A DNA stretch of 7,260 nt from Candidatus Omnitrophota bacterium (GTDB lineage Bacteria > Omnitrophota > Gorgyraeia > Gygaellales > Profunditerraquicolaceae), in NCBI GenBank assembly GCA_030018895.1, contig JASEHM010000044.1:1-7260 (forward strand), written 5' to 3'. The translations under genes were made by a program, and so were the position numbers. Shown here in pieces: positions 1 to 5,322 of the stretch (the first letter of the stretch is position 1; the number at the start of each line of letters is the position of its first letter). The notes under the pieces are model-generated. The model saw only the letters and a program-made list of their open reading frames with translations, did not search any database and was not told the DNA's origin.

Positions 1-64
1 ATGGCAAAGAGTTAGAGACATTTTACCGAAATCCTAATGTAAATTCTGGGTTAAAGGGAGTTCA
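1..64 (+). other. Tail of an upstream gene, reading frame undecided
   Basis: These bases precede pyrR and probably hold the 3' end of an upstream gene, but the frame cannot be settled. The frame beginning at base 2 reads WQRVRDILPKS and stops at 35-37. The frame beginning at base 3 stays open to a TGA at 75-77, ending in GLKGVQCLK; it would overlap the pyrR start, giving a four-base ATGA junction with the internal ATG at 74. The frame from base 1 stops after four codons. None of these tails is recognisable to me. The segment 53-60 (AAAGGGAG) is the likely ribosome binding site for pyrR. Confidence 0.3.
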
Positions 65-652
65 GTGTCTAAAATGACAAAGGCAAGGATATTAGATACA
101 GGTACAATTGGAAGGGCGTTACAACGCATTGCCCATGAGATTTTGGAGAGAAATAAGGGTATTGAAAATCTGTGTTTGGTGGGGATAAGAAACCGCGGGG
201 TTTATCTGGCACAGCGCTTGGCAGGATATATAAAAAAAATAGAAGGTAAAGGTGTTTTAATAGGGGCTTTAGACATTACCCTTTATCGAGATGACCTTGC
301 ACTTATTGCCACAGGCCAGAAGGCCGTGGTTTGCCTTCCGATAGACAAAGCCACAGGCCCTATTGTGCGTAAGACAGAGATAGAGTTTGATATTACCGCT
401 AAAAATTTGGTTTTGGTAGACGATGTTTTATATACCGGCAGGACTATCAGGGCCGCCTTAGATGCCTTAATAGATTTTGGCAGGCCCAGTTCTATTCAGC
501 TTGTTGTGTTAGTTGATCGCGGGCACAGGGAACTTCCCATCCGGCCTGATTATGTCGGGAAAAATATTCCTACTTCGCAAAAAGAAACTATTGAAGTGCG
601 CCTAGAAGAAGTTGATGGAGTTGACGAGGTGGTTATTGTAGAGAAAGAATAA
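65..652 (+). CDS. pyrR: PyrR: pyrimidine operon regulator / uracil phosphoribosyltransferase-type protein
   Basis: PyrR is a cytoplasmic type I phosphoribosyltransferase-fold protein. In Gram-positive and related bacteria it binds pyr mRNA in a UMP/PRPP-dependent way and attenuates the operon; many homologues also convert uracil plus PRPP to UMP. The PRPP-binding signature is clear at residues 116-128 (VLVDDVLYTGRTI). Other family segments are GIRNRGVYLAQRL (40-52), DITLYRDD (70-77) and DRGHRELPIRPDYVGK (151-166). The product is 195 aa against about 180 for Bacillus PyrR; the extra residues lie between YRDD and the PRPP loop (about 78-115). The GTG at 65 is 4 nt after GGGAG (56-60). An ATG at 74 (MTKARIL) is a credible alternative start. 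It heads pyrR-pyrB-pyrC, 26 nt before pyrB. No PyrR-binding or attenuator structure is visible in the short upstream sequence, so its RNA target may lie outside the window. Confidence 0.95.
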   Translation: MSKMTKARILDTGTIGRALQRIAHEILERNKGIENLCLVGIRNRGVYLAQRLAGYIKKIEGKGVLIGALDITLYRDDLALIATGQKAVVCLPIDKATGPIVRKTEIEFDITAKNLVLVDDVLYTGRTIRAALDALIDFGRPSSIQLVVLVDRGHRELPIRPDYVGKNIPTSQKETIEVRLEEVDGVDEVVIVEKE

Positions 653-665
653 GACGGACATGAAC

Positions 666-674
666 TGATATAAT
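666..674 (+). promoter_or_regulatory. Possible extended -10 element immediately before pyrB
   Basis: The bases read TGATATAAT, a perfect TGnTATAAT extended -10 element, and the pyrB ATG begins only 4 nt later. No good -35 hexamer sits 16-18 nt upstream, which extended -10 promoters can tolerate. A transcript starting here would begin at or within about two bases of the ATG and would be leaderless. This agrees with the absence of any Shine-Dalgarno sequence before pyrB. It could also be chance in AT-rich spacer DNA. Confidence 0.3.
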
Positions 675-678
675 AAAA

Positions 679-1599
679 ATGACTTGGCAGCGTAAAGACC
701 TTTTAGGGTTAGAAGAGTTAGGCAAAGAAGAAATAGGCTTGATTTTAGATACCGCTGAATCATTTAAAGAGGTTTCAAGCCGTGAGATTAAAAAAGTTCC
801 TAGCCTGCGTGGGAAAACAGTAGTAAATTTATTTTATGAACCTTCCACGCGCACGCGCGTTTCTTTTGAGGTAGCGGCAAAAAGATTATCTGCGGATGTT
901 ATTAATATTGCCACAGAGGCCTCAAGCGTAAAAAAAGGAGAGACCCTTATTGATACCGGCTTAAATATTCAGGCCTTGAAAGCAGATATTATTGTAATGC
1001 GCCATAATTATTCAGGGGCGCCGGTATTGCTGGCGCGGCATCTTAACATAAGCGTAGTAAATGCCGGGGATGGCTGGCATGAGCATCCTACCCAGGCGCT
1101 CCTTGATATTTTCACCTTAAAAGAGAAATTAGGCAGGATAGAAGGCTTAAATGTAGCTATTATAGGGGATATTGCGCATTCCAGGGTTGCGCGTTCAAAT
1201 ATTTGGGGCCTGACTAAATTAGGGGCTAAGGTAGTAGTTTGCGCGCCTAAAATGTTAATACCTCCGGCAATAGAGCAGATGGGAGTTAAGGTTTTAGGCG
1301 ATATTGATGAAGTCTTAAGAAATGCGGATGCAGTGAATGTTTTAAGGATGCAGTTTGAGCGGGACGAATTAGCGGCATTTCCTGAGCAATTAGAGTATTT
1401 TAAGAATTTTGGGATCACCAAAGAAAGGCTGCAAAAGGCCAAGAAAGATATTATTGTAATGCATCCCGGGCCGATTAATCGCGGAATTGAGATATCCAGT
1501 GAAGTCGCAGACGGCCTGAATTCAGTGATATTAGAGCAGGTAACCAATGGCATTGCAGTAAGAATGGCAGTGTTGTTTTTGGTAGCGCAGGCACAGTAG
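679..1599 (+). CDS. pyrB: Aspartate carbamoyltransferase catalytic subunit
   Basis: PyrB catalyses carbamoyl phosphate + L-aspartate to N-carbamoyl-L-aspartate + phosphate, the committed step of pyrimidine synthesis, as a cytoplasmic trimer. At 306 aa it is full length for the catalytic chain. The N-terminal carbamoyl-phosphate domain carries STRTR (56-60), the SSVKKGET loop (82-89) with the active-site lysine, the arginine and histidine of MRHN (107-110), and HPTQ (136-139). The aspartate-binding domain carries GDIAHSRVARSN (163-174), RMQ (223-225) and HPGPINRG (262-269). All expected active-site motifs are intact. An in-frame TGA at 661-663 makes ATG 679 the earliest possible start, and no Shine-Dalgarno sequence precedes it. 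No pyrI regulatory-chain gene is in the window, and pyrC follows directly. In Aquifex the equivalent transcarbamoylase and dihydroorotase associate physically; an analogous complex here is only a possibility. Confidence 0.97.
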   Translation: MTWQRKDLLGLEELGKEEIGLILDTAESFKEVSSREIKKVPSLRGKTVVNLFYEPSTRTRVSFEVAAKRLSADVINIATEASSVKKGETLIDTGLNIQALKADIIVMRHNYSGAPVLLARHLNISVVNAGDGWHEHPTQALLDIFTLKEKLGRIEGLNVAIIGDIAHSRVARSNIWGLTKLGAKVVVCAPKMLIPPAIEQMGVKVLGDIDEVLRNADAVNVLRMQFERDELAAFPEQLEYFKNFGITKERLQKAKKDIIVMHPGPINRGIEISSEVADGLNSVILEQVTNGIAVRMAVLFLVAQAQ

Positions 1600-1659
1600 A
1601 AGGCACCTTCACCCTCGCGGTGCACGTGAACGTGCACCGCGCGCGCGGGTGGACGCCTT
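1600..1659 (+). promoter_or_regulatory. Large GC-rich hairpin filling the pyrB-pyrC gap
   Basis: The apical stem is perfect: CGCGGTGCACG (1616-1626) pairs with CGTGCACCGCG (1631-1641) around the loop TGAA. Below it CACCC (1610-1614) pairs with GGGTG (1647-1651), and AAGGC (1600-1604) pairs with GCCTT (1655-1659), with internal loops between. The structure starts one base after the pyrB stop and ends just before the pyrC ribosome binding site (AGAGG, 1660-1664). No U-tract follows, so it is not a standard intrinsic terminator. Possible roles are mRNA stabilisation, a processing site, control of pyrC translation, or protein binding. It does not resemble the purine-rich PyrR-binding loop I know from Bacillus. 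It is far more GC-rich than its surroundings. Confidence 0.7.
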
Positions 1660-1670
1660 AGAGGAAATTA

Positions 1671-2957
1671 ATGAAATTATTAATTCGCAACGGCCGGGTA
1701 ATTGATCCGGCGAATAATTTGGATGCGATTTGTGATGTTTTAATTGAGAATACCAAAATATTGCAAATTAGCCAGGATATACAGACAGAAGCCGATACTA
1801 TTATTGATGCCTCTGAAAAAATTGTTCTGCCCGGGCTTGTGGATATGCATGTGCATTTAAGAGAACCCGGTAGGGAAGATAAAGAGACAGTTTTAACCGG
1901 GACAAATGCAGCGATTAGAGGCGGGGTTACGAGCCTTCTTGCTATGCCCAATACAAATCCGGCAATGGACTTGGGTGAAAATATTAAACTGTTTAAGGAA
2001 ATTATTTATAAGACAGCCTGTGCAAATGTGTTTGTCTGCGGCGCACTTACTATGGGTAGATTAGGAAAGGAACTGGCGGATTTCGCAAAACTAAAAAAAG
2101 AAGGCGCGATTGCTCTTTCTGATGATGGCGCATCCATAGATAATGACAGGCTTATGCTTGAGGCATTAAAGCAGGCAAAAAAACAGAATCTTTTAGTCAT
2201 CAGCCATTGCGAAGATAAGATGCTTTCTTTGAAGGGCGTGGTTAATTTAGGCCTGACTTCTACGCGTATGGGCTTGGCAGGGATATCTAAAGAATCTGAA
2301 TATAAAAGGGTAGCCAGGGATATCAGGCTTGCGCAAAAAATAGGCGCGGTTATTCATATTGCCCATATAAGTTGCAAGGAATCAGTAGAAATAATTGCTC
2401 AGGCTAAAAAGAAGGGGGTTAAGGTGACAGCTGAGACCTGTCCGCATTATTTTTTTTTAACTGAGGAAGAGGTTCTGGGATTTGACACAAATTTCAAGAT
2501 GAATCCGCCGCTGCGCGCAAAAGAGGATGTGTTGGCAATAAGGCAGGGTTTATGCGATGGAACAATAGATGTAATAGCTTCAGATCATGCCCCGCATACT
2601 GAAAATGAAAAAGAGATTGAATTTGACCGCGCAGAATTCGGCGTAATAGGCCTCCAGACAGAATTAGCAGTTAGTATAGCAGAACTTGTAAAAACAGGTT
2701 TATTAGATTGGCTCGGCCTTGCGAAAAAATTATGCCTTAACCCGGCAAAAATTTTAGGGGTAAACAAAGGGGCATTAACCTTAAGGCGCGATGCGGATAT
2801 TACAATAATTGATCCTCAGAAGGAATGGCTGGTTAAAAAAGAGGATTTTGTTTCTAAGTCCAAAAATTCCGCATTTCTGGGTAAGAAATTAACTGGCATA
2901 GTTGAATATGCTATTTTTAACGGCAAAATAAGTTATAAGAGGACAAATTCGTTATAA
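1671..2957 (+). CDS. pyrC: Dihydroorotase, class I (PyrC)
   Basis: PyrC is a zinc amidohydrolase that reversibly cyclises N-carbamoyl-aspartate to L-dihydroorotate, the third step of the pathway. The 428-aa length and layout match the long bacterial class I enzymes of Bacillus and Aquifex. Metal and catalytic residues seen are H60 and H62 (DMHVHLREPG, 58-67), D152 (SDDG), H179 (SHCED), H232 (IAHIS) and D305 (ASDHAPH). N278 in KMNPPLR belongs to the substrate site. D152 occupies the position of the carboxylated lysine in other dihydroorotases, as in the Aquifex enzyme. The first ~50 and last ~60 residues form the usual beta-sandwich. The start has a good ribosome binding site (AGAGG, 1660-1664, spacing 6). 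The hairpin after pyrB lies just upstream of that site. The stop codon falls in the palindrome CGTTATAACG, where the repeat block begins. Confidence 0.97.
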   Translation: MKLLIRNGRVIDPANNLDAICDVLIENTKILQISQDIQTEADTIIDASEKIVLPGLVDMHVHLREPGREDKETVLTGTNAAIRGGVTSLLAMPNTNPAMDLGENIKLFKEIIYKTACANVFVCGALTMGRLGKELADFAKLKKEGAIALSDDGASIDNDRLMLEALKQAKKQNLLVISHCEDKMLSLKGVVNLGLTSTRMGLAGISKESEYKRVARDIRLAQKIGAVIHIAHISCKESVEIIAQAKKKGVKVTAETCPHYFFLTEEEVLGFDTNFKMNPPLRAKEDVLAIRQGLCDGTIDVIASDHAPHTENEKEIEFDRAEFGVIGLQTELAVSIAELVKTGLLDWLGLAKKLCLNPAKILGVNKGALTLRRDADITIIDPQKEWLVKKEDFVSKSKNSAFLGKKLTGIVEYAIFNGKISYKRTNSL

Positions 2958-3020
2958 CGTTATAGCACTCGTGCCCAAATTAGACGTTACTTATCGACGC
3001 GAAATGTATTTTGAGATATT

Positions 3021-3176
3021 AAATTTGGTAACAGTTCAGCTTCCGGAAGTTCTCGCTTCCCGTTTTTGTCATGCCCGTGAAAACGGGCATCCATTCTGTC
3101 ATATCCTTTCTGGATTCCCGCTTGTGCGGGAATGACACCCTGATTTACTTCTGAACGCTGAACTGTTACCAAATTT
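3021..3176. mobile_element. MITE-like element with 30-bp terminal inverted repeats
   Basis: AAATTTGGTAACAGTTCAGC (3021-3040) is exactly reverse-complemented at 3157-3176. The match continues imperfectly inward for ten more bases (3041-3050 against 3147-3156, 7 of 10), giving about 27 of 30 matched. The 156-bp element is too short to encode a protein. Its interior carries a facing pair of hairpins: ATGCCCGT-GAAA-ACGGGCAT (3071-3090) and ATTCCCGC-TTGT-GCGGGAAT (3114-3133), bounded by GTCAT and ATGAC. AAATTT at each end is itself palindromic, so it could be part of the inverted repeat or a 6-bp target duplication. No transposase is present; mobility would depend on an enzyme elsewhere. Confidence 0.5.
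3068..3136. repeat. Paired palindromic repeat, unit A
   Basis: The unit runs from GTCAT to ATGAC and consists of two inward-facing hairpins joined by ATCCA and TGGAT. The left stem is 8 bp with a GAAA loop (3071-3090); the right is 8 bp with a TTGT loop (3114-3133). The right palindrome fits ATTCCC-N8-GGGAAT, the pattern of the neisserial dRS3 repeat. The likeness is to a pattern and does not imply descent. Confidence 0.75.
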
Positions 3177-3265
3177 GTCATACCCGCCCCCGTTTTCACG
3201 GGGGTAAACTCCAGCGGGTATCCAGATTTTTTCTCGTCGTGGATTCCCGCTTGTGCGGGAATGAC
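3177..3265. repeat. Paired palindromic repeat, unit B, with a nested hairpin
   Basis: The layout matches unit A: GTCAT at the left end and ATGAC at the right. The right hairpin (3240-3265) is identical over 26 bp to the one at 3111-3136. The left arm pairs ATACCCGC (3180-3187) with GCGGGTAT (3214-3221). Inside lies an extra hairpin, CCCCCGT (3187-3193) with ACGGGGG (3198-3204); the two stems compete for base 3187. The unit begins immediately after the end of the MITE-like element. Confidence 0.75.
3180..3232 (+). terminator. Possible intrinsic terminator of the pyrR-pyrB-pyrC operon, built from repeat unit B
   Basis: On the + strand the stem 3180-3187/3214-3221, with a GC-rich internal hairpin, is followed after five bases by six T residues (3227-3232). 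This is the only stem plus T-tract I find downstream of pyrC. The gap between stem and T-tract is longer than ideal, and the position is over 250 bp after the stop codon, so the role is tentative. Confidence 0.3.
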
Positions 3266-3319
3266 ACTCTATCAGCTAATTTGGACAGCAATGACGTTAT
3301 AGGGTGTGTATTCATCATT

Positions 3320-3365
3320 TTACGGAGGATAACGCAATTCCTCTGATCCCCTTGCGTAAGTTACG
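3320..3365 (+). promoter_or_regulatory. Leader with distant Shine-Dalgarno and intervening hairpin before the EndoQ-like gene
   Basis: The only ribosome binding site-like motif is GGAGG at 3324-3328, 37 nt before the ATG, which is too far in linear distance. A 6-bp stem, ACGCAA (3332-3337) with TTGCGT (3352-3357), lies between and would bring the motif to about 11 nt from the ATG if folded. An alternative stem, GAGGA (3325-3329) with TCCTC (3339-3343), would hide the motif and cannot form simply together with the first. This could be a translational switch or chance pairing. Confidence 0.35.
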
Positions 3366-4589
3366 ATGGAATTTATAGCTGATTTTCATATTCATTCCAA
3401 ATATTCAAGGGCAACTAGCCGCAATATGGATATTCAGCACATTGCCGAGTGGGCAAAATTAAAAGGCGTTAGCCTTATGGGCACAGGTGATTGGACGCAT
3501 CATTTGTGGCTTGAAGAATTAAAGCACAACTTAGAAGATTTAGGTAACGGTTTATTTAAATACCAGGGCATTTATTTTATTCTTACCACAGAAGTCAGCA
3601 GTATTTATTCTAAGAAAGGTAGGACTTATCGTATTCACAATATAATTTTTAGTCCCTCTTTTAAAACAACAGACAGGATAAATGAAAGATTAGGCCGGTT
3701 AGGAAATTTGACTAGCGATGGCCGGCCGATCTTAGGCTTGGATGCGGCAGAACTTAGCCGCATTGTTTTTGATATTGATGAAAACTGTATGATTGTGCCG
3801 GCGCATTGCTGGACCCCTTGGTTTAGCCTTTTTGGTTCAATGTCTGGCTTTGATAAAATAGAGGATTGTTTTGAGGAACAGACGTCCAAAATTTTTGCCC
3901 TGGAGACAGGGTTATCTTCGGATCCTGAAATGAATTGGCGGCTTTCAGCGCTGGATGAGCTTACTTTAATCTCAAACAGCGATTCACATTCTCCGCAAAA
4001 AATAGGCCGTGAAGCCAATGTTTTTAATTGCGAGCTGGATTATAAAACTATACAGGAAGTTTTGAAGACTAAGGATAAAAAAAGATTTTTATACACCATA
4101 GAGTTCTTTCCTCAAGAAGGTAAGTATCATTATGATGGGCACCGGCTTTGCGGAATCAGGTGGCATCCTAAAGAAACAAAAGAGTATAATGCCAGGTGCC
4201 CTAAATGCGCCAAGCCTGTTACTGTGGGCGTAGTAAACCGTATAGAAAAGTTAGCAGACCGGCCAGAAAGTTTTAAGCCGGAAAACCCCATACCTTTTAA
4301 GAGGCTCATCCCTTTGGATGAAATAATTGCTGAGGCAAAAGGCGTAGGAAAAGGTTCAGTAGCAGTTGAGAGGGATTATCACAGCTGTATAGCAAAGTTT
4401 GGTACAGAATTCGAGATATTATTACGCGCCTCAGAAGAGGACTTATTAAAAGGCCTTCCCTTAAAAGTTGCTCAAGGAGTTTTAAGGGTGCGGGAAGGTA
4501 AGGTAAATATTAAGCCTGGTTTTGACGGAGAATATGGAACAATTTCTATATTTGAGGAAGAAGAGAAAAAGAAAAACAGTAAACAGTAG
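3366..4589 (+). CDS. Endonuclease Q-like PHP-domain protein with Zn-ribbon (COG1379 type)
   Basis: The 407-aa protein matches the family of PHP phosphoesterases with a zinc ribbon. This family includes archaeal endonuclease Q, which nicks DNA 5' of deaminated bases such as uracil and hypoxanthine. Members are often mislabelled UvrD helicase in databases; no helicase motif is present. PHP metal ligands seen are D6, H8 and H10 (DFHIHS), D42 (GTGDWTHH), E76 (TTEVSS), H91 (RIHN), H147 (PAHCWTPW), and D206 and H208 (NSDSHSP). The ribbon is H259-x2-C262 with C278-x2-C281. The C-terminal part has a helix-hairpin-helix-like stretch (about 353-375, ASEEDLLKGLPLKVAQGVLRV) suggesting DNA contact, then a charged tail. 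An in-frame TAA at 3357-3359 fixes ATG 3366 as the first start, and the DFHIH motif requires it. Substrate preference is inferred from family. DNA repair is more likely than a pyrimidine-pathway role. Confidence 0.85.
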   Translation: MEFIADFHIHSKYSRATSRNMDIQHIAEWAKLKGVSLMGTGDWTHHLWLEELKHNLEDLGNGLFKYQGIYFILTTEVSSIYSKKGRTYRIHNIIFSPSFKTTDRINERLGRLGNLTSDGRPILGLDAAELSRIVFDIDENCMIVPAHCWTPWFSLFGSMSGFDKIEDCFEEQTSKIFALETGLSSDPEMNWRLSALDELTLISNSDSHSPQKIGREANVFNCELDYKTIQEVLKTKDKKRFLYTIEFFPQEGKYHYDGHRLCGIRWHPKETKEYNARCPKCAKPVTVGVVNRIEKLADRPESFKPENPIPFKRLIPLDEIIAEAKGVGKGSVAVERDYHSCIAKFGTEFEILLRASEEDLLKGLPLKVAQGVLRVREGKVNIKPGFDGEYGTISIFEEEEKKKNSKQ

Positions 4590-4617
4590 TTAAAATTATT
4601 TTAAATTCCGTAAACAA

Positions 4618-5091
4618 ATGAAAAGTGCGATAATCTATTATTCATACAGCGGAAATACCAGAAAAGTAGCTGATGTTTTGTTTGAGGAATTAAAGAAAGA
4701 ATATGAGGTTGATGTTATTGAGTTAAAGGCTATTGATGAGTCTGATGAATTTTTAAAACAGGCAAGCCGCGCTTTTTGGCGTAAAAAAGCCGCAATACAA
4801 AACGTTAATTTCGGCCTTTCTTCTTATGATTTAGTTTGTTTCGGAACCCCGGTCTGGGCATTTGGCCCGGCCCCCGCAATAAATACTTATTTAGATAATT
4901 GCATTGGGACAGAAGGCAAAGAGATAGTTTTATTTACTACTTACGGCAGCGGCGCAGGCAATAAGCATTGTTTAAAAATTATGCAGAAGGAATTAAATAA
5001 AAAAGGCGCCAAAGATTTCAGATGTTTTTCTGTGCAGCAGCTAAAGACTAATGACAAAGAATTCGTTCTGTCACAGATTAAAAAGCTATAG
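4618..5091 (+). CDS. Small flavodoxin-like protein
   Basis: This 157-aa protein has the flavodoxin alpha/beta fold pattern. It should bind FMN and carry out electron transfer or act as a small NAD(P)H- or quinone-type reductase in the cytoplasm. The N-terminal strand leads to the phosphate-binding loop SYSGNT (9-14). GTPVWAFGPAP (76-86) is the isoalloxazine-flanking loop with an aromatic residue (W80), and TTYGSGAG (107-114) is the second loop. The length fits short-chain flavodoxins. No signal peptide or membrane segment is seen. The ATG is 28 nt after the EndoQ-like stop and has no recognisable Shine-Dalgarno sequence; the spacer contains the AT palindrome TTAAAAT-T-ATTTTAA (4590-4604). It is probably cotranscribed with the gene before it. 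The tRNA-Arg starts 12 nt after its stop. The electron partner is unknown, and no pyrD-type enzyme is present here. Confidence 0.85.
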   Translation: MKSAIIYYSYSGNTRKVADVLFEELKKEYEVDVIELKAIDESDEFLKQASRAFWRKKAAIQNVNFGLSSYDLVCFGTPVWAFGPAPAINTYLDNCIGTEGKEIVLFTTYGSGAGNKHCLKIMQKELNKKGAKDFRCFSVQQLKTNDKEFVLSQIKKL

Positions 5092-5103
5092 GATTTGAAC
5101 CAC

Positions 5104-5175
5104 GCGCCTGTAGCGCAACGGATAGCGCACTAGCCTCCGGAGCTAGTGGTGACAGTTCGATTCTGTCCAGGCGCA
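5104..5175 (+). tRNA. tRNA-Arg (anticodon CCG)
   Basis: A full cloverleaf can be drawn. The acceptor stem GCGCCTG/CAGGCGC has 7 perfect pairs. The D stem is GCGC/GCGC with GG in the loop. The anticodon stem CTAGC/GCTAG carries the loop CTCCGGA (anticodon CCG at 5137-5139, reading CGG). The variable loop is 4 nt, and the T stem GACAG/CTGTC carries loop TTCGATT. The discriminator is A5175 and CCA is not encoded. The gene lies 12 nt after the flavodoxin-like stop with no convincing promoter of its own, so it may be processed from the mRNA. Confidence 0.96.
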
Positions 5176-5224
5176 ATAACACTTTAGTATTAGCAGTTAG
5201 CGATTAAGTATCAAGCGGCTAAGC

Positions 5225-5308
5225 GAAAACTGTTTCCCGATTATACCGAAACAGTGTCCCGATTAGGTTGGAAACAGTGTCCCGATTAGGTTGGAAACAG
5301 TTTCCCGA
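5225..5308. repeat. Short tandem repeat, about 23-bp unit, upstream of carB
   Basis: Two identical abutting 23-bp copies lie at 5248-5270 and 5271-5293; each begins GAAACAGTGT and contains CCCGATTA. A degenerate copy precedes them (5225-5247, one-base shift) and a partial copy follows (5294-5308). The outer copies carry near-palindromes: AAACTGTTTC (5227-5236) is the exact reverse complement of GAAACAGTTT (5294-5303), and GGAAACAGTTTCC (5293-5305) is a self-palindrome. The copies have no spacers, so this is not a CRISPR. The block ends 15 nt before the carB ATG. It could be operator sites, remains of a mobile element end, or simple repeat expansion. Confidence 0.8.
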
Positions 5309-5322
5309 AAAGAGAGGAGATA

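Larger units (their letters stand above)
2958..3365. other. Gene-free intergenic block between pyrC and the EndoQ-like gene
   Basis: This 408-bp stretch holds no credible gene. It contains a MITE-like element (3021-3176), a second palindromic pair (3177-3265), a 9-bp direct repeat ACGTTATAG at 2957-2965 and 3294-3302, and an unusual leader before the next gene (3320-3365). The open frame on the - strand at 2987-3199 is translated repeat sequence: it contains VIPAQAGIQ and MDARFHGHD, typical of read-through of such palindromes. I found no convincing promoter. Confidence 0.8.

Noticed and set aside
1008..1637. 209-aa open frame on the - strand
   Set aside because: It lies antisense to pyrB, with composition expected of a shadow frame and no recognisable domain.
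2987..3199. 70-aa open frame on the - strand
   Set aside because: It is a translation of the palindromic repeats (VIPAQAGIQ, MDARFHGHD), a well-known spurious product, with no ribosome binding site.
4590..4604. AT-only palindrome TTAAAAT-T-ATTTTAA as a terminator
   Set aside because: The stem is all A:T and too weak, and no T-tract follows. Short AT palindromes are expected by chance here.
5104..5175. Integration of a phage or island at the tRNA-Arg 3' end
   Set aside because: There is no integrase, and I saw no duplicated tRNA 3' segment in the window.
5225..5308. CRISPR array
   Set aside because: Copies abut directly with no spacers, the unit is short, and no cas gene is near.
5176..5322. 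Remnant of the missing N-terminal half of carB
   Set aside because: The carB frame has a stop at 5287-5289, and the stretch is repeat sequence with no CarB motif.
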